A stretch of DNA of 64,000 nucleotides from Variovorax boronicumulans (GTDB lineage Bacteria; Pseudomonadota; Gammaproteobacteria; Burkholderiales; Burkholderiaceae_C): the NCBI RefSeq assembly GCF_030812215.1, contig NZ_JAUSSG010000013.1, positions 124,001 through 188,000 of the forward strand. Direction: 5' to 3'. Shown piece after piece: positions 34,259-43,564 of this stretch. Every line of letters begins with the position of its first letter. Position 1 is the first letter of the stretch. A program made the position numbers and the translations under genes. The notes beneath the pieces were generated by a model. The model saw only the letters and a program-made list of their open reading frames with translations. It was not told the origin of the DNA and did no database searches.

Positions 34259-35284
34259 ATGAACAACTTATCTTTCAAAACGAATCGCCGGGCCGCGCTG
34301 ACGGCAACGGCCGCCGCTGCTGCCATCGCCCTGATGGCCCCCGCCGCGTCCTGGGCCCAAGGCACCTGGCCGACCAAGCCCGTGCGCATCGTCGTGCCGT
34401 TCGCGGCCGGCGGCACCACCGACATCCTGGCGCGCGCCGTCGCGCCGGAGCTCTCCAAGGCCTTCGGCCAGCAGTTCATCGTGGACAACCGCGCGGGCGC
34501 GGGCGGCAACGTGGGCGCCGAGATCGTGGCGCGCGCGCCGAACGACGGCTACACGCTGCTGATGGGCACGGTAGGCACGCACGGCATCAACCGCGCGCTG
34601 TACCCGAAGCTGCCCTTCGACCCGATCAAGGATTTCGCGCCGATCACGCTGGTGGCGGCCGTGCCGAACGTGATGGAGATGAACGCCGAGAAAGCCAAGA
34701 CGCTGAACATCCACAACGTGCAGGACTTCATCAAGTACGCCAAGGCCAACCCGGGCAAGCTGAACATGGCATCGAGCGGCAGCGGCACCTCGATCCACCT
34801 GGCGGGCGAACTCTTCAAGAGCATGACGGGCACGTTCATGGCGCACATCCCGTACAAGGGCTCGGGCCCGGCGCTGCTGGACATGGTGGGCGGCAACGCC
34901 GACGTGATGTTCGACAACCTGCCCTCGTCAATGGCGCAGATCAAGGCCGGCAAGCTCACCGCGCTGGCCGTGACCAGCGCGCAGCGCTCGCCGGCGCTGC
35001 CCGACATTCCGACGGTGGAGGAAGCGGGCGGCCCGACGCTCAAGGGCTTCGAGGCGAGCTCATGGTTCGGCCTGCTGGCGCCGGCCGGCACCTCGCCGGA
35101 GATCGTGAACCGGATTCAGCAGGAAGTGGCCAAGTCGCTCGGCACGCCGGCCATCAAGGAAAAGATGCTCGCGCAGGGCGCGATCCCGAGCGGCAATTCG
35201 CCGGCCGACTTCACGAAGCTCATTGCGAACGAGCACGTGAAGTGGGCAAAGGTCGTCAAGGACTCCGGCGCAAAGGTGGACTGA
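34259..35284 (+). CDS. Bug/TctC family periplasmic binding protein
   Basis: This 341-residue protein has a signal sequence with a twin-arginine-like start (FKTNRRAALTATAAAAAIAL) and an Ala-rich core ending ASWAQ. The mature part carries the Bug signatures VVPFAAGGTTDILAR, DNRAGAGGNVGAE and PYKGSGPALLDMVGGNADVMF. It should bind a carboxylic acid for a tricarboxylate-type transporter encoded elsewhere. It follows the LysR gene by 64 bp on the same strand and may be under the same regulation. Confidence 0.92.
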   Translation: MNNLSFKTNRRAALTATAAAAAIALMAPAASWAQGTWPTKPVRIVVPFAAGGTTDILARAVAPELSKAFGQQFIVDNRAGAGGNVGAEIVARAPNDGYTLLMGTVGTHGINRALYPKLPFDPIKDFAPITLVAAVPNVMEMNAEKAKTLNIHNVQDFIKYAKANPGKLNMASSGSGTSIHLAGELFKSMTGTFMAHIPYKGSGPALLDMVGGNADVMFDNLPSSMAQIKAGKLTALAVTSAQRSPALPDIPTVEEAGGPTLKGFEASSWFGLLAPAGTSPEIVNRIQQEVAKSLGTPAIKEKMLAQGAIPSGNSPADFTKLIANEHVKWAKVVKDSGAKVD

Positions 35285-35296
35285 CGACGACCTGCC

Positions 35297-35620
35297 TCAG
35301 GTGCTCCAGGTCACGTCCTTGTTGTCGGCCTGCGAGTCCTTGAGCATGTGAAGCAGGGGGGCTGCACGCTGGTGCAGTCCTACATGCTGCTTCTCGGCCT
35401 CGCTGGTGTGGCCTTCGACGGCATAGTCGTCGTTGTTGTGGGCATTGCTGCCTTCGCGGGCCAGCGCGGCCTCGAGCGCCGCAATGGCGCCGGGAATCTG
35501 CTCGACCGTGATGATGCCTTGCGGCGCCGGGGACTTGCCGACGATGTCGAGCAGCTGGCGCGCATGGACTTCGAGCATCACGAAGTCAGGAGCGGCCCGG
35601 GACTTGAAACGATAGAGCAT
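35297..35620 (-). CDS. DUF1840 domain-containing protein
   Basis: This 107-residue cytoplasmic protein belongs to the DUF1840 family found in betaproteobacteria. It starts MLYRFKSRAAPDFVMLEVHA, which matches the family start; a GTG four codons upstream is possible. It contains a helix-rich middle (IPGAIAALEAALARE). It sits directly behind the cfa gene on the same strand, and both may be cotranscribed. The function is unknown. Confidence 0.82.
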   Translation of the reverse strand: MLYRFKSRAAPDFVMLEVHARQLLDIVGKSPAPQGIITVEQIPGAIAALEAALAREGSNAHNNDDYAVEGHTSEAEKQHVGLHQRAAPLLHMLKDSQADNKDVTWST

Positions 35621-35632
35621 GGTTGTGTTCAC

Positions 35633-36940
35633 TCACTTGTAGATGTAGTCACGGGCAAAAGGGTACACCGATTGCGCGCCGCGCAAGACGCCTGCGCGCC
35701 CTACGTTGCCGTCAGGCTTTGTCGACAACATCTGATGCAAGGAGATCCATCCCTGCTCGAAACTCATGGCCGAGCCCGCGAGGTACAGGCGGTAGGCACG
35801 CAGCACGCGCTCGGCGTTTTCGGCCTGGCGGCCGCCGCTGCGCTGCAGCACCTCGCGCGCCGCGTCGAGTTGCGCCTCGAGGGCGTCGGACCAGGCCCAG
35901 AGCGTGCGCGCATAGTGCGGACGCAGGCTCTCGGTGTCGACCATCTCCAGGCCCGCGGCCGCGGTCTCGCGCAGCACGTGCGTCACGTGCAGCAGCTCGC
36001 CGCCGGGGAAAATGTACTTCTCGATGAAATCGCCCATGCCCGCGCCTAGCTGGCGGTAGTTGAGTTCGCCAGATGTGATGCCGTGGTTCATAACCAGGCC
36101 GCCGGGCTTGAGGAGCGAATGGATCTTGCGGAAGTAGGTCGGCATGTTGGCCGCACCCACATGCTCGAACATGCCGACCGAGGAGATCTTGTCGAAGGGC
36201 TGTTCGGCCGAGAGCTCGCGGTAGTCGCGCAGCTCGACGCGCACGCGGCCCTGCAGGCCTTTCTCTTCAATGAGGCGTTGCACGTAGGCATGCTGGTTCT
36301 TCGACAGCGTGATGCCGGTCGCATCGACGCCGTAGTGCTCGGCCGCCCACAGGAGCAGTGCGCCCCAGCCGGAGCCGATGTCCAGGTAGCGCTCGCCGGG
36401 CTGCAGCATGAGCTTCTTGCAGATGTGGTCGAGCTTGGCTTCCTGCGCCTCTGCCAGCGTGAGGTCGGGCGTGCGGAAGTAGGCGCATGAATAGACGCGG
36501 CGCGCATCGAGCCACAGCGCGTAGAAGTCGTCCGAGACGTCGTAGTGGAACTCGATCTGCGCCGCGTCCTTGCGCAGCGAATGCGAGCCGTGCGACTTGG
36601 CCCGGCGCTGCAGGCGGCTCCACCAACCGGTGTCGGTTTCGGCCGGGTTGCCGGGCAGCATGCCGACGGTGGCATCGATCAGGTCGCGCATGGCGCCCTC
36701 GATCTGCACCTTGCCCTCGACATAGGCCTCTCCGATGGCCCCCACCTGTCGGGCGGCCAGCTTGGCCAGCACCGCCCACTCCTTGAAGGCCAGCGTGACG
36801 CGGGCTCCCGCCTGGGCAACGCGCCGGCCATCCGGCAGCTCCAGCGCGATGGGAACAGGCAGCGAAGCCAGCTGCGACTCGATTTTGGGTATCAAGTTTT
36901 GCATGGGGCCCATGGTATTGATTTTTGCAAGTGTTTGCAT
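35633..36940 (-). CDS. cfa: Cyclopropane-fatty-acyl-phospholipid synthase
   Basis: This 435-residue enzyme transfers a methylene group from S-adenosylmethionine to cis double bonds of membrane phospholipids. The SAM motif LDIGSGWGALLLWAA is in the middle and is followed by GITLSKNQ and the FEHVG motif with the bicarbonate-site region. The C-terminal part FIEKYIFPGGELL is usual for the family. Start choice is uncertain: ATGs also occur at 36913 and 36904, and none has a good ribosome-binding site. The gene is divergent from the aminobenzoyl-CoA operon. Confidence 0.93.
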   Translation of the reverse strand: MQTLAKINTMGPMQNLIPKIESQLASLPVPIALELPDGRRVAQAGARVTLAFKEWAVLAKLAARQVGAIGEAYVEGKVQIEGAMRDLIDATVGMLPGNPAETDTGWWSRLQRRAKSHGSHSLRKDAAQIEFHYDVSDDFYALWLDARRVYSCAYFRTPDLTLAEAQEAKLDHICKKLMLQPGERYLDIGSGWGALLLWAAEHYGVDATGITLSKNQHAYVQRLIEEKGLQGRVRVELRDYRELSAEQPFDKISSVGMFEHVGAANMPTYFRKIHSLLKPGGLVMNHGITSGELNYRQLGAGMGDFIEKYIFPGGELLHVTHVLRETAAAGLEMVDTESLRPHYARTLWAWSDALEAQLDAAREVLQRSGGRQAENAERVLRAYRLYLAGSAMSFEQGWISLHQMLSTKPDGNVGRAGVLRGAQSVYPFARDYIYK

Positions 36941-36982
36941 CCCTGCCGCGCGGTCCCGCCGCGGGCCGTTGCCAAACCCGGA

Positions 36983-37010
36983 TTGACAGCAAATCGTTTA
37001 TGCCTAAACT
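36983..37010 (+). promoter_or_regulatory. Sigma-70 promoter directly before the aminobenzoyl-CoA operon
   Basis: A consensus -35 TTGACA (36983-36988) is followed after 16 bases by TAAACT (37005-37010), a four-of-six -10 match. The expected start of transcription is at about 37016-37019, at or next to the ATG of the first gene at 37019. No ribosome-binding site is seen, so the message may be leaderless. Confidence 0.55.
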
Positions 37011-37018
37011 ATTCAATC

Positions 37019-39403
37019 ATGAACAGCCTCAGTCCGCTCCAACCCGCTCCCGCCTCGGACCTCCAGCGCATCCTGTGCATCGGCGGCGGTCCGGCGGGCT
37101 TGTATTTCGCGCTGTTGATGAAAGCGCGCAACCCCGCGCTACAGATCACGGTCGTGGAGCGCAACAGGCCCTTCGACACCTTCGGCTGGGGCGTGGTGTT
37201 GAGTGATCAGACGCTGGGCAACCTCAAGGCGGCAGATGCCGAGACTGCGGCGCTGATCGGCAACGAGTTCCATCACTGGGACGACATCCAGGTCTTCTTC
37301 AAGGGCCGCCAGGTGCGTTCCGGCGGCCACGGCTTCTGCGGCATCGGGCGCAAACGCCTGCTCAACATCCTTCAAGAACGTTGCCTCGCACTGGGTGTCG
37401 ACCTCGTGTTCGAAACCGACGCCACCGACGACCAGGCGATCGCCGCGCAGTACAAGGCCGACCTCGTGATCGCGAGCGACGGCCTCAACAGCCGCATCCG
37501 CCAGCGCTATGCCGATGTGTTCAAGCCCGATGTCGACCTGCGCAACTGCCGCTTCGTGTGGCTCGGCACGCACCAGACCTTCGACGCCTTCACCTTCGCC
37601 TTCGAACAGACCGAGCACGGCTGGTTCCAGGCGCATGCCTACCAGTTCGACGACAAGACCTCGACCTTCATCGTGGAGACACCCGAGGCTGTGTGGAAGG
37701 CGCACGGCCTCGACCAGATGGAGCAGCCCGAGGCCATCGCCTTCTGCGAGAAGCTGTTCGCCAAGTACCTCGGCGGCCACTCGCTCATCAGCAACGCCAC
37801 GCACCTGCGCGGCTCGGCCAACTGGATCCGCTTCCCGCGCGTGGTGTGCGAACGCTGGACGCACCGCATCGACGTCGAAGGCCGCTCGGTGCCCGTCGTG
37901 CTGATGGGCGACGCCGCGCACACGGCACACTTCTCGATCGGCTCGGGCACCAAGCTCGCGCTTGAAGACGCGATCGACCTCGCGAACGAGTTCGAGCAGG
38001 GCGGCACCGTCGACCATGTGCTCGAAGGCTATGAGGCACGCCGCAGTGTCGAGGTGCTGAAGATCCAGAACGCCGCGCGCAACTCCACCGAGTGGTTCGA
38101 AAACGTGCCGCGCTACACCGGCATGCAGATCGAGCAATTCGCCTACTCGCTCCTCACGCGCTCGCAGCGCATCAGCCACGAGAACCTGCGCGTGCGCGAC
38201 ACGCAATGGCTCGGCGGCTACGAGCAATGGCTCGCGGGCGGCAAGGCGATGGCGCCGATGCTCATGCCCTACAAGGTGCGCGGGCTCACGCTGAAGAACC
38301 GCATCCTGGTCTCACCGATGGCGACCTACAGCGCGGTCGACGGCGTGCCGCAAGACTTCCTGCTGGTGCATCTGGGCGCACGCGCGCTCGGCGGCGCCGC
38401 GATGGTGTTCGTCGAAATGACGAGCCCGACGCCCGAAGGCCGCATCACGCCGGCCTGCACCGGCCTCTACAACGACGCGCAGCAAGCGGCCTTCAGGCGC
38501 ATCGTCGATTTTGTGCACACGCAATCGAGCGCGAGGATCGCGATGCAGCTCGGCCACAGCGGCCCCAAGGGTTCGACGCGCGTCGGCTGGGAAGGCACCG
38601 ACGAACCGCTCGAAGACGGCAACTGGCCGCTGCTCGGCGCCAGCGCATTGCCCTACGGCGAGCAGAACCAATTGCCGGCTGCCATCACGCGCGCCGAGAT
38701 GGACACGCTGCGCGACCAGTTCGTCGACTCCACGCGACGCGCCGTCGAATGCGGCTTCGACTGGCTCGAACTGCATTGCGCGCACGGCTATCTGCTGTCG
38801 GCCTTCATCAGCCCGCTCACCAACCAGCGCACCGATGAATACGGCGGCGACATCGAAGCGCGCTGCCGCTACCCGCTCGAAGTGTTCCGCGCGATGCGCG
38901 CCGTGTGGCCGCAAGACAAGCCGATGAGCGTGCGCATTTCCGCGCACGACTGGGCGCCCGGCGGCAACACCGATGCGGACGCAGTCATCGTCGCACGACT
39001 CTTCAAGGAAGCCGGAGCCGATTTCATCGACGTGTCCTCGGGCCAGACCACGCGCGCCGCCAAGCCCGTCTACGGCCGCATGTACCAGACGCCGTTCTCC
39101 GATCGCATCCGCAACGAGGTCGGCATCTCGACCATCGCCGTGGGCGCGATCACCGATGCGGACCAGGCCAACAGCATCATCGCAGCCGGCCGCGCGGACC
39201 TCTGCGCCATCGCGCGCCCGCACCTCGCGGACCCCGCGTGGACGCTGCACGAAGCCGCCAAGCTGCAGAGCCGCGACGTCGACTGGCCCAAGCAGTACCT
39301 GAGCGGCCGCGACCAGATGTACCGCGAGATCGCCAAGCAGCAGCAAATCGCCGCGGCCACGAATGCGGCACTGGCGGCGCAGAACACCGAGGAGACACAC
39401 TGA
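37019..39403 (+). CDS. abmA: 2-aminobenzoyl-CoA monooxygenase/reductase
   Basis: This 794-residue bifunctional enzyme has an N-terminal FAD monooxygenase domain (GGGPAG at residues 22-27, GDAAHT further on, about 1-400) and a C-terminal Old Yellow Enzyme domain (from about 415: MLMPYKVRGLTLKNRILVSP, then LHCAHGYLLSAFISPLTNQR). This fusion is the known plan of the enzyme that hydroxylates and reduces 2-aminobenzoyl-CoA (anthraniloyl-CoA) in aerobic CoA-dependent anthranilate degradation, described in Azoarcus evansii. A salicylyl-CoA hydroxylase would lack the second domain. It opens an operon with MarR, hydratase, dehydrogenase, ligase and RidA genes. Confidence 0.9.
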   Translation: MNSLSPLQPAPASDLQRILCIGGGPAGLYFALLMKARNPALQITVVERNRPFDTFGWGVVLSDQTLGNLKAADAETAALIGNEFHHWDDIQVFFKGRQVRSGGHGFCGIGRKRLLNILQERCLALGVDLVFETDATDDQAIAAQYKADLVIASDGLNSRIRQRYADVFKPDVDLRNCRFVWLGTHQTFDAFTFAFEQTEHGWFQAHAYQFDDKTSTFIVETPEAVWKAHGLDQMEQPEAIAFCEKLFAKYLGGHSLISNATHLRGSANWIRFPRVVCERWTHRIDVEGRSVPVVLMGDAAHTAHFSIGSGTKLALEDAIDLANEFEQGGTVDHVLEGYEARRSVEVLKIQNAARNSTEWFENVPRYTGMQIEQFAYSLLTRSQRISHENLRVRDTQWLGGYEQWLAGGKAMAPMLMPYKVRGLTLKNRILVSPMATYSAVDGVPQDFLLVHLGARALGGAAMVFVEMTSPTPEGRITPACTGLYNDAQQAAFRRIVDFVHTQSSARIAMQLGHSGPKGSTRVGWEGTDEPLEDGNWPLLGASALPYGEQNQLPAAITRAEMDTLRDQFVDSTRRAVECGFDWLELHCAHGYLLSAFISPLTNQRTDEYGGDIEARCRYPLEVFRAMRAVWPQDKPMSVRISAHDWAPGGNTDADAVIVARLFKEAGADFIDVSSGQTTRAAKPVYGRMYQTPFSDRIRNEVGISTIAVGAITDADQANSIIAAGRADLCAIARPHLADPAWTLHEAAKLQSRDVDWPKQYLSGRDQMYREIAKQQQIAAATNAALAAQNTEETH

Positions 39404-39404
39404 C

Positions 39405-39884
39405 ATGGACCTCGAAGCGCGCGCGCACAGCGAACACCCCGAAGCCTTGCGGCTCTGGCTGCGGTTGCTCACCTGCACCCAGCTCATCGAGAAGCAGGTG
39501 CGCAACGAACTGCGCTCGCAGTTCGCGACCACGCTGCCGCGCTTCGACCTGATGTCGCAACTCGAGCGCTCGCCCGACGGCCTCAAGATGAACGAGCTCT
39601 CGCGCCGGATGATGGTGACGGGCGGCAACGTCACCGGCATCACCGACCAGCTCGTGACCGAAGGGCTGGTCGAGCGCATCAACGTCGAGGGCGACCGCCG
39701 CGCCTGGCGCGTGCGCCTCACGGCACGCGGACGCAAGCTCTTCAACGACATGGCGCAACAGCACGAAGACTGGATCGTCGGGGCCTTCGCGGGCCTGACG
39801 GGCAAGGAGATCGCGCAGTTGCACAAGCTGCTCGGCAAGGTGAAGCAGCACTCACACAACCAATTGATGGCGGAGACCGAATGA
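39405..39884 (+). CDS. MarR family transcriptional regulator
   Basis: This 159-residue regulator has the MarR winged helix (LKMNELSRRMMVTGGNVTGITDQLV, then RRAWRVRLTARG). It begins one base after the stop of the monooxygenase gene and overlaps the hydratase start by ATGA. It is probably a repressor released by an aromatic-CoA such as 2-aminobenzoyl-CoA, as MarR proteins in similar hybrid pathways do. This is inferred from context. Confidence 0.9.
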   Translation: MDLEARAHSEHPEALRLWLRLLTCTQLIEKQVRNELRSQFATTLPRFDLMSQLERSPDGLKMNELSRRMMVTGGNVTGITDQLVTEGLVERINVEGDRRAWRVRLTARGRKLFNDMAQQHEDWIVGAFAGLTGKEIAQLHKLLGKVKQHSHNQLMAETE

Positions 39885-40735
39885 AGCACTACATCGGCGC
39901 AGGCAATCCCATGCGCGCGCAATTCGAAGCAAAGGCAGCCTACAAGGCCGAGCACTTTGCATGGAGCTACGAGGCCGGCGTCGGCACCGTCACGCTGAAC
40001 CGCCCTGAGCGCAAGAACCCGCTCACCTTCGATTCGTACGCCGAACTGCGCGACCTGTTCCGCGCGTTGAACTACGCGACCGACGTGAAGGCCATCGTCG
40101 TCACCGGCGCAGGCGGCAACTTCTGCTCGGGCGGCGACGTGCATGAAATCATCGGCCCGCTCACCGGCATGCGCATGCCCGAGCTGCTGGAGTTCACGCG
40201 CATGACGGGCGACCTGGTGAAGGCGATCCGCGCTTGTCCGCAACCGATCGTGGGTGCCATCGATGGCGTGTGCGCCGGTGCCGGCGCGATGATCGCGCTG
40301 GCCTGCGACCTGCGCTACGGCTCGCCGGCCACGCGCACCGCATTCCTCTTCACCCGCGTGGGCCTTGCCGGCGCGGACATGGGTGCCTGCGCATTGCTGC
40401 CGCGCGTGATCGGTCAGGGCCGCGCATCGGAACTGCTCTTTACCGGCCGCGCAATGACGGCGCAGGAAGGCCACGCCTGGGGCTTCTTCAACGCGTTGCA
40501 CGAAAGCGATGCACTGCTCGAGGCCGCCACCAAGATGGCGCGCGAACTGGCCGAAGGCCCGAGCTTCGCGCACGGCATGACCAAGACAATGCTGGCGCAG
40601 GAATGGTCGATGACCATCGACCAGGCCATCGAGGCAGAAGCACAGGCACAGGCGATCTGCATGCAGACCGAAGACTTCAAGCGCGCCTATGAAGCCTTCG
40701 CTGCGAAGCGCAAGCCGGTGTTCGGTGGGGACTGA
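39881..40735 (+). CDS. Enoyl-CoA hydratase/isomerase family protein
   Basis: This 284-residue crotonase-fold enzyme shows the oxyanion-hole segment GAGGNFCSGGDVHE and CAGAGAMIALACDLRYG. It should act on a ring-derived enoyl-CoA in anthranilate degradation, adding water or opening the ring. Its ATG overlaps the MarR stop (ATGA). A second start at residue 11 (MRAQFE) is possible. Confidence 0.9.
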   Translation: MKHYIGAGNPMRAQFEAKAAYKAEHFAWSYEAGVGTVTLNRPERKNPLTFDSYAELRDLFRALNYATDVKAIVVTGAGGNFCSGGDVHEIIGPLTGMRMPELLEFTRMTGDLVKAIRACPQPIVGAIDGVCAGAGAMIALACDLRYGSPATRTAFLFTRVGLAGADMGACALLPRVIGQGRASELLFTGRAMTAQEGHAWGFFNALHESDALLEAATKMARELAEGPSFAHGMTKTMLAQEWSMTIDQAIEAEAQAQAICMQTEDFKRAYEAFAAKRKPVFGGD

Positions 40736-40739
40736 AGCC

Positions 40740-41933
40740 ATGATGACGAAGATCCCGGCACCGCCTTCGACAGCGCATCTCGCGCTGCCGTTCTTCGATG
40801 AAGCCCATCGCTCGCTCGCACGTGACCTGCTGCCGTGGTGCGCAGCGCAGGAGATCGACGAGCGCGACGACCGCGCGGCCTGCCGCGAATGGGTGCGCCG
40901 CCTCGGCGACGGCGGCTGGCTGCGTTACGCCGTGCCCGGCAGCGCGGGCGGCGCGTTGGATCGCCTCGATTCGCGTGCACTCGTGCTGCTGCGCGAGACG
41001 CTCGGCTACCACTCGCCGCTCGCCGACTTCGCCTTTGCGATGCAGGGGCTGGGCAGCGGCGCGATCACGCTCACCGGCACGCCCGAGCAGCAATCGCAAT
41101 ACCTCACGGCGGTCGGCAAGGGCGAGAAGATCGCGGCCTTCGCACTGAGCGAACCCGATGCCGGTTCCGACGTCGCCGCGATGGCCATGCGCGCCGAACC
41201 CACGGCCGACGGCTGGCTGCTGAACGGCGAGAAAACCTGGATCAGCAACGGCGGCATCGCCGACTTCTACTGTGTGTTCGCGAAGACCGATCCAACCGGC
41301 GGCACGCGCGGCATCACCGTCTTCATCGTCGATGCGACCACGCCCGGCCTCGACACTTCCGAGCACATCGACGTGATGGCGCCGCACCCGCTCGCCACGC
41401 TGCACTTCGAGAACTGCGTGGTGCCGCGCACGGCGCAGCTCGGTGAACTCAACGGCGGCTTCAAGCTCGCGATGCGCACGCTCGACATCTTCCGAGCATC
41501 GGTGGCTGCGGCCGCACTCGGCATGGGACGTCGCGCACTCGCCGAAGCCATCGCACACGCGAAGGGTCGCCGCATGTTCGGCCAGACGCTCGCGGACTTC
41601 CAGCTCACGCAGGCCAAGCTCGGCGAGATGGCCGCGCTGATCGACAGCGCCGCATTGCTCACTTACCGCGCCGCCTGGATGCGCGACGATGCCGAGCAAC
41701 GTGGTGCAGCGGCAGTGGGCGATGTCTCCGCCGCCGCCGCGATGGCCAAGATGTGCGCCACCGAAAACGCAAGCCGCGTGATCGACATGGCACTGCAGAT
41801 GCACGGCGGCCTCGGCGTGAAGGTTGGCACGAAGATTGAAAGCCTCTACCGCGACATCCGCTCGCTGCGCATCTACGAAGGCGCGACGGAAGTCCAACAA
41901 CTGATCATTGGCAAATCCGTTCTGCGGGGATAA
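40740..41933 (+). CDS. Acyl-CoA dehydrogenase
   Basis: This 397-residue flavoenzyme has the FAD-binding segments AFALSEPDAGSDVAAM and WISNGGIADFYCVFAKT and the C-terminal YEGATEVQQLIIGKSVL, where the Glu after Tyr is the usual catalytic base. It starts MMTKIP four bases after the hydratase stop. It probably introduces a double bond into the alicyclic or ring-opened CoA ester of the 2-aminobenzoate pathway. Confidence 0.92.
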   Translation: MMTKIPAPPSTAHLALPFFDEAHRSLARDLLPWCAAQEIDERDDRAACREWVRRLGDGGWLRYAVPGSAGGALDRLDSRALVLLRETLGYHSPLADFAFAMQGLGSGAITLTGTPEQQSQYLTAVGKGEKIAAFALSEPDAGSDVAAMAMRAEPTADGWLLNGEKTWISNGGIADFYCVFAKTDPTGGTRGITVFIVDATTPGLDTSEHIDVMAPHPLATLHFENCVVPRTAQLGELNGGFKLAMRTLDIFRASVAAAALGMGRRALAEAIAHAKGRRMFGQTLADFQLTQAKLGEMAALIDSAALLTYRAAWMRDDAEQRGAAAVGDVSAAAAMAKMCATENASRVIDMALQMHGGLGVKVGTKIESLYRDIRSLRIYEGATEVQQLIIGKSVLRG

Positions 41934-41938
41934 ATACC

Positions 41939-43564
41939 GTGTCTGCCCAAGTCGACCGCTTCGTTCACGACCGCCTGCCGCCTGCCGAGCAGTTGCCGGT
42001 CTTTCGCTACGACCTGCCCGAGCTGCAGCTGCCCGACCAGTTGAACCTCGTGGAGGAGCTGCTGGACAAGGCCGACGCCAAGGGCTTCGGCGGCAAGCCG
42101 ATGCTGCGCTCGCCAGCCGGCACGCTCACGTACAACCAGGCCGCGGTCGAAGTCAATCGCATCGCGCAGGTGCTGACGGAGGACCTCGGGCTCGTGCCCG
42201 GCAACCGCGTGCTGCTGCGAGGCGGCAACTCGGTGGCGATGGCGCTCGCGTGGCTCGCGGTGGTGAAGGCCGGGTTGATCGCGGTAGCGACGATGCCGTT
42301 GCTGCGCGCGAAGGAACTCGGCGAGATCATCGAGAAGGCGCGCCCTGTTGCCGCGTTGTGCGACGGACGTCTGCTCGATGAGTTGGTGATCGCGCAGAAG
42401 GAGCACCCGGTGCTCGCGACAGTCATCGCATTCAACAAGCCCGATGCGGTGGACTCGCTCTCCGCACGCGCCGCAGGCAAGAGCGGTGTGTTCACTGCAT
42501 GCCCTACCGCGGCCGACGACATCGCATTGCTCGCATTCACATCAGGTACCACGGGCAAGCCCAAGGCGCCCGTCACCACGCACCGCGACGTGCTCGCGAT
42601 GTGCGAGACCTGGCCACGCCATGTGCTCAAGGCGCGCAGCGACGACATCGTGGTGGGCTCGCCGCCGCTGGCCTTCACCTTCGGGCTCGGCGGCTTGCTG
42701 GTGTTCCCGATGTGGGCCGGTGCCTCGGTGTATTTCGCCGATGCACCGTTCACGCCCGAGGGGCTGGTGAAGCTCATCAACGAGGTCGGTGCGACCATCT
42801 GCTACACGGCGCCCACGTTCTACCGCCAGATGGCGCCTTTCGTTCGGCAGCACGGCATGCCGAGCCTGCGCATCAGCGTGAGCGCGGGCGAAGCTTTGCC
42901 GGACGCGACGCGCCAGCTCTGGAAGGAAGCCACAGGCATCGAGATGCTCGACGGCATCGGCGGCACCGAGGTGTTTCACATCTACATCTCCGCAGCGGGC
43001 AGTGACGTGCGCAAGGGTGCCGTCGGCAAGGCGGTGCCCGGCTTCACCGCGAAGGTGGTGGACGACAAGGGCAACGAGGTGCCGCACGGCACCGTCGGCA
43101 AGCTCGCGTTGCAGGGGCCGGTCGGCTGCCGGTACCTGGACGATCCGCGCCAGGCCGACTACGTGAAGAACGGCTGGAACTATCCCGGTGATTCGTTCGT
43201 GCAGGACGACGACGGCTATTTCTTCTACCAGGCCCGCGCCGACGACATGATCATCACGGCCGGCTACAACGTCGGCGGCCCAGAGGTCGAGGACGCCCTG
43301 CTCAAGCACCCCGCGGTGGCCGAGTGCGGCGTGATCGGCAAGCCCGATGCCGACCGCGGCATGATCGTGAAAGCTTTCTGCGTGCTCAAGCCCGGCAACG
43401 AAGGCGATGCGGCCCTGGTAAAGGCGCTGCAGGACCATGTGAAGGCCAGCATCGCGCCGTTCAAATACCCGCGTGAGATCGAATTCGTGGCCACGCTGCC
43501 GCGCACGGAAACCGGCAAGCTCCAGCGATTCAAACTGAGACAACTCAACAACAGCACACCATGA
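41939..43564 (+). CDS. abmG: 2-aminobenzoate-CoA ligase (benzoate-CoA ligase family)
   Basis: This 541-residue AMP-forming ligase has the adenylation loop FTSGTTGKPKAPVTTHRD and the region YPGDSFVQDDDGYFFYQARADDMIITAGYNV of benzoate-CoA ligases. It should activate anthranilate to 2-aminobenzoyl-CoA, the substrate of the monooxygenase/reductase at the start of the operon. The start is GTG at 41939. It overlaps the RidA start by ATGA. A different aryl acid remains possible, but the partner genes favour anthranilate. Confidence 0.87.
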   Translation: MSAQVDRFVHDRLPPAEQLPVFRYDLPELQLPDQLNLVEELLDKADAKGFGGKPMLRSPAGTLTYNQAAVEVNRIAQVLTEDLGLVPGNRVLLRGGNSVAMALAWLAVVKAGLIAVATMPLLRAKELGEIIEKARPVAALCDGRLLDELVIAQKEHPVLATVIAFNKPDAVDSLSARAAGKSGVFTACPTAADDIALLAFTSGTTGKPKAPVTTHRDVLAMCETWPRHVLKARSDDIVVGSPPLAFTFGLGGLLVFPMWAGASVYFADAPFTPEGLVKLINEVGATICYTAPTFYRQMAPFVRQHGMPSLRISVSAGEALPDATRQLWKEATGIEMLDGIGGTEVFHIYISAAGSDVRKGAVGKAVPGFTAKVVDDKGNEVPHGTVGKLALQGPVGCRYLDDPRQADYVKNGWNYPGDSFVQDDDGYFFYQARADDMIITAGYNVGGPEVEDALLKHPAVAECGVIGKPDADRGMIVKAFCVLKPGNEGDAALVKALQDHVKASIAPFKYPREIEFVATLPRTETGKLQRFKLRQLNNSTP

